A DNA stretch of 64,000 nucleotides from Pseudoxanthomonas helianthi (GTDB lineage: Bacteria; Pseudomonadota; Gammaproteobacteria; Xanthomonadales; Xanthomonadaceae). The notes beneath the pieces are model-generated. The model saw nothing but the letters and a program-made list of their open reading frames with translations, did not search any database and was not told the origin of the DNA. The DNA is taken from assembly GCF_017939625.1 (NCBI RefSeq), contig NZ_JAGKTC010000003.1, positions 62,001 through 126,000 of the forward strand. Direction: 5' to 3'. The position numbers and the translations under genes were made by a program. This document shows, piece by piece, positions 1 through 11,216 of this stretch. Every line of letters starts with the position of its first letter. Position 1 is the stretch's first letter.

Positions 1-271
1 TGCCCGCGTCGACCAGCACGTGGCCTTGCGGCGAAGTCACCAGCAGGGCGCTGATGCCGCAGGTGCCGACGTACCAGGTATTGCCGAAGATCCGCTGCGG
101 CGGCGCGCGGTCGTTCCATCCATCCATCGGGTCGGCGTCGGCGAAGCAGGCGACGGCATTTGCGGTTGCTGTGCTGCCGGCACTGGGCGTGGCTCGGGGG
201 GCCGCACAACCTGTCGCCAGGGCGATGTAGGCAATTGTCGGCAGGGAAACAAGTGCGGAGCGGATGTTCAT
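1..271 (-). CDS. Subclass B3-like metallo-beta-lactamase, N-terminal part
   Basis: Only the first 90 residues lie in the window; the gene continues past the left edge. They show a basic and hydrophobic N-terminus with a cysteine at residue 22, compatible with an export or lipoprotein signal, a variable linker, and then the first strands of a metallo-beta-lactamase fold: [20 protein letters not shown] followed by [10 protein letters not shown]. This '[26 protein letters not shown]' stretch is typical of periplasmic subclass B3 zinc beta-lactamases. The zinc ligands (HxHxDH and downstream His) lie outside the window, so activity cannot be judged. The ATG at 271 opens the reading frame. Housekeeping B3-like hydrolases of unknown substrate are the main alternative. 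Confidence 0.72.
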   Translation of the reverse strand, partial: MNIRSALVSLPTIAYIALATGCAAPRATPSAGSTATANAVACFADADPMDGWNDRAPPQRIFGNTWYVGTCGISALLVTSPQGHVLVDAG

Positions 272-389
272 GGGAAATTGTCAGTTCGCCATCCCGGCGC
301 AGGCCGGCGCTATTTTTGCGACCGTCCGGGTGAAGGAAAAACCCGGTTGAAGGCTGATTCCGGGCTGTGCTGTGCCGGGATACCGCGCG

Positions 390-3584
<3,195 letters not shown>

Positions 3585-3601
3585 AGCAGCTGTGATCTTC
3601 G

Positions 3602-3752
3602 GCGTGGGAGCGACGTGAGTCGCGAATCCATGCAGCCAATCACCTGTATCCATGCCGTGAGACATATCGCCGGATCAGGTAACCGGCTCCCGAATGGCGG
3701 CGCGATCGAAGTGTTCCCGGCTTCGAATTCGCGACTCACGTCGCTCCCACGC
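3602..3752. repeat. REP-like inverted repeat pair (copy 1)
   Basis: A perfect 25-bp inverted repeat: left arm 3602-3626, right arm 3728-3752, outer end GTGGGAG, inner end AGTCGCGAA. The spacer is about 100 bases. The same family recurs at 20425-20576 and, with a longer middle, at 50356-50453. The 209-bp gap after fumC holds nothing else I can support. Confidence 0.8.
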
Positions 3753-3793
3753 CCACATGCTTCGCTGGCCCGCATGTGGCAGTGGGTTGAATA

Positions 3794-4147
3794 TCATGTT
3801 CCCTGCCGCTCTTTGGGACGCACGGCCGGGAACGAACACAGGCCATCCGCAAACAAGTAGCCCGCAAGGCTGGCGGCCCAGGCGCCGATGAACATGTCCT
3901 CGGCGATGGCCATGGCCAGGACCAGGAGGCCGATACCGCACAGCCAGCCGAACGCATTGATCGATCTGGTGCGGGTACCCGCCTCGATGGCCCGCGAGCG
4001 GAAATGGCCGGACAGGCACCCCAGGCCGATGCCGACAGTCGCGAGCAACCAGGGTCGGGGCGTCGTAGTCGCGAATGCCGCCACCAGGGCGACGCCCCAG
4101 AAAGCCGTGGCCACGAGTTTCGTGATCGTCCCGGATATCCGGTTCAT
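3794..4147 (-). CDS. Small hypothetical membrane protein
   Basis: A 117-residue protein I do not recognise. From ATG 4147 it has three or four hydrophobic segments: roughly residues 8-25 (LVATAFWGVALVAAFATT), 30-43 (WLLATVGIGLGCLS), 60-78 (NAFGWLCGIGLLVLAMAIAE) and 80-97, with a charged loop at about 45-57. It is probably an inner-membrane protein. It lies downstream of and co-directional with the DUF2884 genes but is separated from them by a hairpin at 4186-4211, so it may be a separate unit. An upstream in-frame start would add 42 arginine-rich residues overlapping the neighbouring gene and is unlikely. Confidence 0.55.
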   Translation of the reverse strand: MNRISGTITKLVATAFWGVALVAAFATTTPRPWLLATVGIGLGCLSGHFRSRAIEAGTRTRSINAFGWLCGIGLLVLAMAIAEDMFIGAWAASLAGYLFADGLCSFPAVRPKERQGT

Positions 4148-4185
4148 GGCGCCTGATGCATCGGTCGAACCGTATCCATGAAGCA

Positions 4186-4211
4186 GCAGGCCGGGAACAA
4201 TCCCGGCCTGC
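4186..4211 (-). terminator. Hairpin after the DUF2884 genes
   Basis: An 11-bp perfect stem, GCAGGCCGGGA and its complement around ACAA, lies 7 bases beyond the stop of the distal DUF2884 gene. No T-run follows on the minus strand, so it is a weak intrinsic terminator or an mRNA-stabilising hairpin. Confidence 0.4.
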
Positions 4212-4217
4212 AGTCGA

Positions 4218-4973
4218 TCACGGGGTCGTATCCTTCGGTTCCGTCGCAGCCTGCGCGCCGCCACGCACCGCATCGCGAACGCCGTCGCGCACTTCCTGCT
4301 GCAGCTTGGCCCGGTCTTCGTCGGAGAACGCGGCCGCGCCCTTGTGGTCCTTGCCGCAGTCGTCGACGTCTTCCTGCGTCATCGTCGCGTACGGCTTGAA
4401 CTCGGGCAGGGAAGCGGCGAGCTTGTCCTGGGCGACCAGCATCGGGCCCAGGTGCGCGCAGATCTGCATCGCGTCGGCTTCGAGCTTCTTGCCCTCGGCT
4501 TCCATCTTCTTTTCGAATTCGTCGGTATCGCCGCTGAGAATGCTGCCCAGCGACTCGGTCAGCGCCTTGCCGGCCAGGTCGGCGCCCTTCAGTCCGACGG
4601 TCATGCCGGCCTCGGCCACGCCAAGCAGGTTGCTGCGGTAATCGAGCAACTGCTTGCGCTGCTCGGGGGTGATCGCCACCGCCTTGCCGTCGATCAGCAG
4701 GTCGCCCTGCGGGGTGATCTCGGCCTTGGGCAGGCTGGGATCGTTCCTGCCGCCGTACCTGCGGCCGTTGATGTTGATGCCGCCATCGCCGTTCAGGGTC
4801 AGGTTCTTGGTCTGCAGTTCCTTGCGCGCTTCCGCGATGCCCTTGGCTGCGATCTTGCCGATCGCGGTCTGTGGCGCCGCAGGGGCGTTGGGGTCGGCGG
4901 CCGGGGCGGATGCCTTGTGGCAGGCGCACAGCGACAGCGTGGCGAGGAAGGCGATGGCGTGGAGTCTGTTCAT
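4218..4973 (-). CDS. DUF2884 (YggN-type) lipoprotein
   Basis: A 251-residue envelope protein with a signal peptide and a likely lipobox at LSLCAC (residues 14-19). The body matches the DUF2884/YggN family: a strand segment LPKAEITPQGDLLIDGKAV near residue 82, an 'EQRKQLLDYR' segment after it, an amphipathic helical middle, and a C-terminal EFKPYATMTQEDVDDC block. The family has no established biochemical function. It is a paralogue of the next gene upstream (4989-5636), sharing LPKAEITP and PYAT--DVDDC, separated by 15 bases. Position downstream of a YtrA-controlled ABC transporter suggests a role in the same envelope response; this is inference. Confidence 0.82.
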   Translation of the reverse strand: MNRLHAIAFLATLSLCACHKASAPAADPNAPAAPQTAIGKIAAKGIAEARKELQTKNLTLNGDGGININGRRYGGRNDPSLPKAEITPQGDLLIDGKAVAITPEQRKQLLDYRSNLLGVAEAGMTVGLKGADLAGKALTESLGSILSGDTDEFEKKMEAEGKKLEADAMQICAHLGPMLVAQDKLAASLPEFKPYATMTQEDVDDCGKDHKGAAAFSDEDRAKLQQEVRDGVRDAVRGGAQAATEPKDTTP

Positions 4974-4988
4974 GGCGAGGGTCCCGGG

Positions 4989-5636
4989 TCAGCGCATGGC
5001 GAAATCGTTGCGGATGTCCTTCTCGCAGTCGTCGACGTCGTCGCGCTCGAGCGTGGCGTACGGCCGGAACTGCGGCAGGCTGGCGGACAGCTGCTGCTGC
5101 GAGGCCAGCACGTCGGGCAGTCTATGGCAGATCCGCCGCACCATCGGTTCGACGTGCTGCTTGACCGTGCGTTCGACGCGCCGTTCCAGGCTGCCGGTCA
5201 TCCCGCCCCAGATCAGGCCGAACAGCGAGGTGTCGGTGGCCTCGATCGCGGCCATCGCCGCGTGCTCGCCCGCGTCGATGCCGTCCTTGGCGATTTCGAT
5301 GACCAGGCCGCGATAGCCGAGCAGCTGCTGGCGTTGCGCGGCATTGACGGCCACGGCCTTGCCTTCGATCAGGAAATCGCCGCGCGGGGTGATTTCCGCC
5401 TTCGGCAGTTTCTCGTCGCGCGAGGCCTTTCTTTTCCCGTCCTTGCCGAAATGGAAGCTGTTGCCGACTTCCAGGTTTTCCGTGTCCAGTTCGACCCGGG
5501 CCTTGGCCAGTTCGGCGCGCACTTCGCTGCGTGCTTCGGCCATGTCGTGGCGGACGTCGTCGCGGACGCTGCCGGCCTGGGCGCCCAACGGCAGCAGCAG
5601 GGCCAGGGCGAGAGCGGTGATGCGGAGGGTTTTCAT
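4989..5636 (-). CDS. DUF2884 (YggN-type) periplasmic protein
   Basis: A 215-residue paralogue of the adjacent lipoprotein. It has a cleavable-looking signal peptide (MKTLRITALALALLLPLGAQA) without a lipobox, a charged helical stretch at 24-55, the strand segment LPKAEITPRGDFLIEGKAV, and the C-terminal PYATLERDDVDDC block. GGAG stands upstream of the ATG at 5636. The pair therefore couples one soluble and one lipid-anchored version of the same domain. Function is unknown. A hairpin at 5655-5676 separates it from the ABC permease, so expression may be partly uncoupled from the transporter. Confidence 0.8.
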   Translation of the reverse strand: MKTLRITALALALLLPLGAQAGSVRDDVRHDMAEARSEVRAELAKARVELDTENLEVGNSFHFGKDGKRKASRDEKLPKAEITPRGDFLIEGKAVAVNAAQRQQLLGYRGLVIEIAKDGIDAGEHAAMAAIEATDTSLFGLIWGGMTGSLERRVERTVKQHVEPMVRRICHRLPDVLASQQQLSASLPQFRPYATLERDDVDDCEKDIRNDFAMR

Positions 5637-5700
5637 GAGGATTCTCCGGGGTAGGCCGGGGACACGTCCCCGACCGTGTGAGCGACAGAAGGAAGCGGAA

Positions 5701-6669
5701 TCAGTCGGCCAGTTCGCGCCAGCGACGCATGCGGATGGCCAGGTAGATCATCGCGACGCCGGCGACGATGCCGATCCAGATGTCGGCGTGGCCCAGCGCT
5801 TGCCAACTGGTGCCCAGGCTCAGCTTGGATGCCAGGTCGGCCGGTTCGTGCATCGGGCCGGCGTTGTCGATCAGCGGCAGCCAGGTCCCGGGCACGATGC
5901 TCAGCAGCCCGCGGTACAGCACCACGTACAGCAGGGAACCGTAGGGCAGCTCGATGTCCGAGGCGATCTTGAACATCAGCGCCACCACGCCGGCCATCGC
6001 GCAGAACAGGAACGGGATCAGCACCGACCACAGGAACGGGAAGCGCTTCGCCCAGGCCGAGCACAGCATCAGCCAGCCGACGGTCGGCAGCGACCACAGG
6101 ATCTGCACCGGGAAGGACAGCAGCACGTTGCCGATGATGCGCAGCGGATGCGAGTGGGTCAGGATGCCGCTCGCGCCGGGCACGCCGTTGATCGCGGAGG
6201 TCAGCGCGGCGATCAGCCAGAACGCGACGCCGGTCAGCACGCCGGCGGCCAGGGCCAGTAGCGGCGCCAGCAGCAGCGCCCACGCCAGCTTCGACAGCAC
6301 CATCTGCGTGTCCGACACCGGCAGCGACTTCCAGAACAGGATGCTGCGGTCGCGGCGGTCGTCGTACAGCGAGCCCAGCGAGTAGAAGAACACCACGAAG
6401 GTCACCACGGCCATGGCCAGGCCGATGCCGAGCAGCAGGGCACCGTCGCCGACCTGGCCGGCGACGCGGCTGGCCTCGGCGAGGTCATCGACGTGGATGT
6501 CGTGCTTGCTGCGGACCAGGGTGGTGATCAGGCCGGCCATCGCGGCGAAGAACGCGGCGATGATCCCGGTGATCGCCGGGGCCCAGACGAAGCCGCCGCG
6601 GTTCTCCCAGAATTCGCGCTTCAGCAGCCACTGGAACGTGTTGGTCTTGTGCGTGGCGACGGCGTTCAT
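5701..6669 (-). CDS. ABC-2 type transporter permease
   Basis: A 322-residue membrane protein starting with a cytoplasmic helix (FQWLLKREFWENRGGFVWAP) and six hydrophobic segments spread to residue 310, the usual arrangement of an ABC-2 exporter permease. The YDDRRDRSILFWKSLPVS coupling loop near residue 105 is characteristic of the subfamily next to YtrA regulators. Its ATG overlaps the ATPase stop (ATGA at 6666-6669), so the two are translationally coupled and form one transporter. Substrate is not evident; relatives are linked to antibiotic or membrane-stress responses. Confidence 0.9.
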   Translation of the reverse strand: MNAVATHKTNTFQWLLKREFWENRGGFVWAPAITGIIAAFFAAMAGLITTLVRSKHDIHVDDLAEASRVAGQVGDGALLLGIGLAMAVVTFVVFFYSLGSLYDDRRDRSILFWKSLPVSDTQMVLSKLAWALLLAPLLALAAGVLTGVAFWLIAALTSAINGVPGASGILTHSHPLRIIGNVLLSFPVQILWSLPTVGWLMLCSAWAKRFPFLWSVLIPFLFCAMAGVVALMFKIASDIELPYGSLLYVVLYRGLLSIVPGTWLPLIDNAGPMHEPADLASKLSLGTSWQALGHADIWIGIVAGVAMIYLAIRMRRWRELAD

Positions 6670-7538
6670 GCGTAGGTTCCTTTCATGATGGCGACGAACA
6701 GGTCGGCGAGGCCGGGGGTGCGGGTTTCGCCCAGCGCGGCGAGCTGTTCGCGCGGGACGTTGTCGAACAGCAGCACGGTCTTGCCGAACGGCAGGGCGCG
6801 TTCGTCGATGGGTTTCAGCGCGCGCGCCTGCTCGGCCTTGTCGGCGGACACGAGCAGTTCGGTGTAGCGCTCGGCCACTTCGTCCATCTGCGCGGTCAGG
6901 GCGATCCGGCCGTCGCGGATGAACATCACGTCGGTGAGGATGTGCTCGATCTCCTCGACCTGGTGGGTGGTGACCAGGATGGTCTTCTGCTCGTCGAAGT
7001 AGTCTTCCAGCAGGCGCTGGTAGAACTGCTTGCGGTACAGGATGTCCAGGCCGAGCGTCGGTTCGTCCAGCACCAGCAGCTTGGCATCGATCGCCATCAC
7101 CAGGGCCAGGTGCAGCTGCACGATCATGCCCTTGGACATTTCGCGCACGCGCAGGTTGGGCGACAGCTGGGTGTGGGCGATGAAGCGTTCGCACTTGGCG
7201 CGGTCGAAGCGCGGGTGCACGCCGGCGACGAAGTCGATGGCTTCCTTCACCCGCAACCAGCGCGGCAGCACCGCCACGTCGGCGATGAAGCACACGTCGC
7301 GCATCAGTTCGTCGCGCTGGGTGCGCGGGTCCATGCCCAGCACCTTCAGCTCGCCCTCGAACGGGATCAGGCCGAGGATGGCCTTCAGCGCGGTGGTCTT
7401 GCCGGCGCCGTTCGGACCGATCAGGCCGATGATCTTGCCGGGTTCGATGTCGAAGCTGGTGTTGTCCAGCGCCAGCTTGTTCTTGTAGGCCTTGCGCAGG
7501 CCGTGCGCGGATACGACGTTGTTGGCGGCAGCGTTCAC
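6666..7538 (-). CDS. ABC transporter ATP-binding protein
   Basis: A 290-residue ATPase. Walker A GPNGAGKT is at 41-48, Walker B LLVLDEP lies downstream, a switch histidine follows in LVTTHQVEE, and the signature is MSKGM rather than LSGGQ, a variant usual in YtrB-like ATPases. About 70 C-terminal residues beyond the nucleotide-binding domain probably form an accessory domain. The start is GTG 7538, overlapping the regulator's stop as GTGA; an AAGGGGA lies 7 bases before it. An earlier start would require reading through the regulator in another frame. It pairs with the permease at 5701-6669. Confidence 0.92.
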   Translation of the reverse strand: MNAAANNVVSAHGLRKAYKNKLALDNTSFDIEPGKIIGLIGPNGAGKTTALKAILGLIPFEGELKVLGMDPRTQRDELMRDVCFIADVAVLPRWLRVKEAIDFVAGVHPRFDRAKCERFIAHTQLSPNLRVREMSKGMIVQLHLALVMAIDAKLLVLDEPTLGLDILYRKQFYQRLLEDYFDEQKTILVTTHQVEEIEHILTDVMFIRDGRIALTAQMDEVAERYTELLVSADKAEQARALKPIDERALPFGKTVLLFDNVPREQLAALGETRTPGLADLFVAIMKGTYA

Positions 7539-7903
7539 TTGGCGATCCCCTTCAGTAGTTCTTCGGCGGACAGGCCCAGGCGCTGGATGCGCTCGGCGAC
7601 CGGCGGCCATTCTTCGTTGAGAAAGCGTTCGCGTTCGCTGCCGAGCAGCTTCTTCGCCGCTTCGTCGGTCACGAACATGCCCAGCCCGCGGCGCTTCTCG
7701 ACCAGGGCCTCGTCGGCCAGTTCCTGGTAGGCGCGCGATACGGTGATCGGGTTGAGCTGGTATTCGGCCGCGACCTGGCGGACCGAGGGCAGGGCATCGC
7801 CCGGCTTCAGCACGCCGTCCAGCATCATCGCGATCACCCGGTCCTTCAACTGGCGGTAGATCGGCGCGCCGTCGGCCCATTGCACGGAAGTCATCATCAT
7901 CAT
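7535..7903 (-). CDS. ytrA: GntR-family regulator, YtrA subfamily
   Basis: A 122-residue repressor with an N-terminal winged helix and only a short C-terminal helical tail, the YtrA pattern. The DNA-binding region reads APIYRQLKDRVIAMMLDGVL, GDALPSVRQVAAEYQLNPIT and VSRAYQELADEALVEKRRGLG. The start is ATG 7903 (the first of four consecutive ATG codons), with GAGGA 6 bases upstream; a longer frame reads into the preceding gene. It is followed directly by the ABC genes and preceded by a GGTG-N16-CACC palindrome at 8174-8197, so autorepression of the operon is likely. The cognate ligand is unknown. Confidence 0.92.
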   Translation of the reverse strand: MMMMTSVQWADGAPIYRQLKDRVIAMMLDGVLKPGDALPSVRQVAAEYQLNPITVSRAYQELADEALVEKRRGLGMFVTDEAAKKLLGSERERFLNEEWPPVAERIQRLGLSAEELLKGIAK

Positions 7904-7904
7904 G

Positions 7905-8147
7905 TCAGTTCCTCGGACGCAGCGACTGCGCAAAGGAGAAGTAGGGCATCGTCAGGGAGTGCCGGCGATGGCGGCGGGGCGTGGTTTCGTCGGCCCGGAT
8001 CGCCTCGGTCCCGGTCAGGTCGGCGCCGATTTCGGCTTCGACGGCCCGGCCCCGGCCGGAGCCCGCCAGGCTGGCCAGCAAGGCCAGGCCGAGCACGGCG
8101 CCGCTGGCACCGAGCGTGGGCAGAAGATGGAGGGACTTGCTTGGCAT
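7905..8147 (-). CDS. Small membrane or exported protein, first gene of the ytrA operon
   Basis: An 80-residue product I do not recognise by family. It has a hydrophobic N-terminal segment (LLPTLGASGAVLGLALLASL, residues 8-27) and a charged C-terminal half rich in arginine. A strong GGGAGAG lies 4 bases before ATG 8147, and its stop is one base from the ytrA start, so it looks like a real, coupled gene. It is the first gene after the operator-promoter. It could be a small accessory to the ABC transporter or a leader that couples translation to ytrA. Confidence 0.6.
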   Translation of the reverse strand: MPSKSLHLLPTLGASGAVLGLALLASLAGSGRGRAVEAEIGADLTGTEAIRADETTPRRHRRHSLTMPYFSFAQSLRPRN

Positions 8148-8173
8148 GGCGCTCTCCCGTTGATGGGGTGAGT

Positions 8174-8197
8174 GGTGTTGTATGTAACTATAACACC
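8174..8197 (-). promoter_or_regulatory. YtrA operator GGTG-N16-CACC (site 1)
   Basis: GGTG at 8174-8177 and CACC at 8194-8197 are separated by exactly 16 bases. The spacer is AT-rich in a GC-rich genome and partly palindromic. It covers the -10 of the predicted operon promoter. The pattern is the one I recall for YtrA in Xanthomonas; binding here is inference. Confidence 0.7.
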
Positions 8198-8214
8198 TAA
8201 ACAGCGGTCGTCAA
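8187..8214 (-). promoter_or_regulatory. Sigma-70-type promoter of the ytrA operon
   Basis: On the minus strand, TTGACG (8209-8214) and TATAGT (8187-8192) are spaced by 16 bases, close to consensus. The -10 lies inside the GGTG-N16-CACC operator, so a bound repressor would block RNA polymerase. The first gene starts 40 bases downstream. Confidence 0.65.
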
Positions 8215-8280
8215 GCCTCCGCAACACTTTCTTGCCCCAACTAAAGGCATACTTCCGGGCAACCTCTTGGGAAGCTGAAA

Positions 8281-8844
8281 ATGAGAGTCAACTTGTTGAA
8301 ATTTCTGGTATTTGTCGTGCTCTGCGCTGTTGCGGCCGCGGCCATGGCGGGTGCCCTGTTGGACCACAATTACCGTCCGCTGGCCGGCAAGACCCCGGTG
8401 AACCTGAACCAGAAGTACGCCGGCGACGTGCTGCTGGTGGTCAATACCGCCAGCAAATGCGGTTTCACCCCGCAGTACGAGGGTCTGGAAGCCCTGCACC
8501 AGAAATACGCAGACCGGGGATTCGCCGTGCTCGGCTTCCCATCGAACGATTTCAAGGGTCAGGAGCCGGGCAGCGAACGGCAGATCCAGGAGTTCTGCAC
8601 GCTGACCTATGGGGTGAAATTCCCGATGTTCGAGAAGGTGCACGTGACCGGCGCGGAAACCACGCCGCTGTACCGCGAACTGGCGCGGGAAACCGGCGTC
8701 GCACCCGGCTGGAACTTCCACAAGTACCTGATCGGTCGCGATGGCCGCGTCGTCGCCCAGTTCCCCAGCAAGGTCAAGCCGGACGATCCGCAACTGGTAG
8801 AGGCCATCGAACGCGAACTGAAAGCGCCACGCCCGGCGCATTGA
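8281..8844 (+). CDS. Glutathione peroxidase, exported or membrane-anchored
   Basis: A 187-residue thiol peroxidase of the glutathione-peroxidase family, reducing H2O2 or lipid peroxides, probably with thioredoxin in bacteria. The N-terminal 24 residues are a hydrophobic signal or anchor (LVFVVLCAVAAAAMAGALL region), placing it in the periplasm or on the membrane, unlike the usual cytosolic form. The catalytic residues are visible: C60 in NTASKCGFTPQ, Q94 in FPSNDFKGQEPG, and W144-N145 in GWNFHKYL. A GGAAG stands before the ATG. It faces away from the ytrA operon across a shared regulatory gap. Confidence 0.92.
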   Translation: MRVNLLKFLVFVVLCAVAAAAMAGALLDHNYRPLAGKTPVNLNQKYAGDVLLVVNTASKCGFTPQYEGLEALHQKYADRGFAVLGFPSNDFKGQEPGSERQIQEFCTLTYGVKFPMFEKVHVTGAETTPLYRELARETGVAPGWNFHKYLIGRDGRVVAQFPSKVKPDDPQLVEAIERELKAPRPAH

Positions 8845-8920
8845 TGAACCGGCCGGCGCACATGCGACAATGAACGCGTTGCGCCGCGCCGTGGCGCCTC
8901 GACCAAAGAGAGATGACGGA

Positions 8921-9835
8921 ATGAAGCAGTCGGTATTCGGCCTGGCCGCATGGGTCGCCCTGGCGGCGGCGCTGCTGGCGGGCAACTCGGTGGCGCAGGA
9001 CAAGACCACGTTGGCCACCGAGCGCGAGAAACTCAGCTACGCGATCGGCCTGGACGTGGCGCGTTCGTTCGCTCCGATCTCGCAGCAGATCGACGTCGCC
9101 TCGATGGAAAAGGCGGTGAAGAACGCCTTCGCCGGCGGCCAGCCGCTGCAGTCGGAAGCCGAAGCCAAGGCCACCGACGATGCGTTGCGCAAAAGCATGA
9201 TGGCAGTGCAGGGCGCTGCACCGGGCACGCTGCCGCCGGCGGTGGACAAGACCAAGGTCGGCCTGATGCTCGGCGATCGCGCGGTCGGTCCGGGGCTGGC
9301 GCGGATCAAGGACGAAATCGACCTGCCGCTGGTGATGCAGGCGGTGCGCACCGCGTTCGCCAACGGCAAGTTGCTGCTGACCCCCGAGGAAGCGCAGGCG
9401 ACCCTGCAGGCCTTCGGCCAGCGCCAGCAGTCGCAGGCCGGAGCGAAGAACCGCGCGGAAGGCATCGCCTTCCTCGCCAAGAACAAGACCCAGAAGGGTG
9501 TGATCACCACGCCGTCCGGCTTGCAGTACATGGTGCTGCGCGCGGGCAACGGCGCGCGTCCGCTGCCTTCGAGCACGGTGCAGGTCAATTACGAGGGCAA
9601 GCTGCTCGATGGCACCGTGTTCGACAGCTCCTACAAGCGCGGGCAACCGGCGACCTTCCCGCTGACCGGGGTCATCGCCGGCTGGACCGAAGGCATTCCG
9701 CTGATGTCGGTGGGCGCCAAGTACCGCTTCTGGATCCCTTCCGAACTGGCCTATGGCCCGGGCGGCCAGCCGCAGGGCGGCATCGGTCCCGACGCGGCGC
9801 TCACGTTCGATGTGGAATTGTTGGGCGTGCAATAA
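8921..9835 (+). CDS. FKBP-type peptidyl-prolyl cis-trans isomerase, Mip-like
   Basis: A 304-residue periplasmic foldase. A signal peptide ends near AGNSVAQ (residue 26). An FKBP N-terminal dimerisation domain follows (LSYAIGLDVARSF onward) and is duplicated around residues 100-180 (KVGLMLGDRAVGPG). The C-terminal FKBP domain from about 195 contains the typical VQVNYEGKLLDGTVFDSSYK, VIAGWTEGIPLMSVGAKYRF and IPSELAYG segments. ATG 8921 gives a proper signal peptide; the in-frame ATG at 8870 would add 17 basic residues and is less likely. Independent of its neighbours, probably monocistronic or leading into ugd 28 bases downstream. Confidence 0.93.
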   Translation: MKQSVFGLAAWVALAAALLAGNSVAQDKTTLATEREKLSYAIGLDVARSFAPISQQIDVASMEKAVKNAFAGGQPLQSEAEAKATDDALRKSMMAVQGAAPGTLPPAVDKTKVGLMLGDRAVGPGLARIKDEIDLPLVMQAVRTAFANGKLLLTPEEAQATLQAFGQRQQSQAGAKNRAEGIAFLAKNKTQKGVITTPSGLQYMVLRAGNGARPLPSSTVQVNYEGKLLDGTVFDSSYKRGQPATFPLTGVIAGWTEGIPLMSVGAKYRFWIPSELAYGPGGQPQGGIGPDAALTFDVELLGVQ

Positions 9836-9863
9836 ACGCACGGACATCGAACTGGAATAACGC

Positions 9864-11216
9864 ATGCGAGTAAGCATTTTCGGTACCGGCTACGTTGGTC
9901 TGGTCACGGGCACCTGCCTGGCCGAAGTCGGCCATGACGTGGTCTGCGTCGACGTCGACGCGGCGAAGGTCGAAGGCCTGAACAACGGCATCATCCCGAT
10001 CTACGAACCGGGGCTGGAGCCGATGGTCAAGGCCAACCATGCCGCCGGACGGCTGAAGTTCACCATCGACGCGGCCGCGGCGATCGCCCATGGCGACATC
10101 GTGTTCATCGCCGTGGGTACGCCGCCGGACGAAGACGGCAGCGCCGACCTGCAATACGTGCTGGCCGTGGCGCGGACCATCGGACGCAACATCGAGCGGC
10201 CGACCGTGGTGGTCGACAAGTCCACCGTACCGGTCGGCACCGCCGACAAGGTGCGGGCGGCCATTGCGACGGAGTTGCAGGCGCGCGATGCGCAGGTCGC
10301 GTTCGACGTCGTCTCCAATCCGGAATTCCTCAAGGAAGGCGCGGCGGTCGAGGACTGCATGCGCCCGGACCGCATCGTCATCGGTGCCGACAACCCGGCC
10401 GCGGTGGAAAAGCTCAAGCGCCTGTACGCGCCGTTCAACCGCAACCACGACCGCATCGTGACGATGGACGTGCGTTCGGCGGAACTGACCAAGTACGCGG
10501 CCAACGCGATGCTGGCGACCAAGATCAGTTTCATGAACGAGATCGCCAATATCGCCGAGCGCGTCGGCGCGGACATCGAGCACGTGCGCAAGGGCATCGG
10601 TTCGGATCCGCGCATCGGCTGGCACTTCATCTACCCGGGCGCCGGCTACGGCGGTTCGTGCTTCCCCAAGGACGTGCAGGCATTGGCGCGCACGGCGCAG
10701 CAGCACGGCTATACCGCGCAGTTGCTGGATTCGGTGGAAGCGGTCAACGACGCGCAGAAGGGCCATCTGTTCGAACTGATGCAGCGCCATTACGACACCG
10801 GCGAGGACGAAGGCCTGCGCGGCAAGACCATCGCCGTGTGGGGGCTGGCGTTCAAGCCGAACACCGACGACATGCGCGAGGCCTCCAGCCGGCGCCTGTT
10901 GGCCCAACTGTGGGAAGCCGGCGCGAAGGCCCGGGCCTACGATCCGGAAGCGCGGCACGAAGCGGGGCGCATCTTCGGCGAACGCGACGACCTGGTTCTG
11001 TGCGGATCGGCAAGCGAGGCGCTGCAGGGTGCCGATGCGCTGGTCGTGGTCACCGAATGGAAGCAGTTCCGCAGCCCGGATTTCGCCCGACTGAAGGTCG
11101 CGTTGAAGGACGCGGCGATCTTCGACGGCCGCAACCTCTACGACCCCGCGGAAGTCGAAGCCGCGGGCCTGGCGTATTACGGCATCGGCCGGGGACGTTC
11201 GCTGCATGCAGCATGA
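9864..11216 (+). CDS. ugd: UDP-glucose 6-dehydrogenase
   Basis: Oxidises UDP-glucose to UDP-glucuronate, a precursor of exopolysaccharide and lipopolysaccharide. The 450-residue product has the Rossmann motif [15 protein letters not shown] at 7-21, the central [21 protein letters not shown] block, and the catalytic cysteine C266 in [14 protein letters not shown]. The C-terminal UDP-binding domain is complete ([10 protein letters not shown]). The start is the only well-placed ATG. The slyX-like gene overlaps its last 11 bases. Confidence 0.97.
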   Translation: MRVSIFGTGYVGLVTGTCLAEVGHDVVCVDVDAAKVEGLNNGIIPIYEPGLEPMVKANHAAGRLKFTIDAAAAIAHGDIVFIAVGTPPDEDGSADLQYVLAVARTIGRNIERPTVVVDKSTVPVGTADKVRAAIATELQARDAQVAFDVVSNPEFLKEGAAVEDCMRPDRIVIGADNPAAVEKLKRLYAPFNRNHDRIVTMDVRSAELTKYAANAMLATKISFMNEIANIAERVGADIEHVRKGIGSDPRIGWHFIYPGAGYGGSCFPKDVQALARTAQQHGYTAQLLDSVEAVNDAQKGHLFELMQRHYDTGEDEGLRGKTIAVWGLAFKPNTDDMREASSRRLLAQLWEAGAKARAYDPEARHEAGRIFGERDDLVLCGSASEALQGADALVVVTEWKQFRSPDFARLKVALKDAAIFDGRNLYDPAEVEAAGLAYYGIGRGRSLHAA

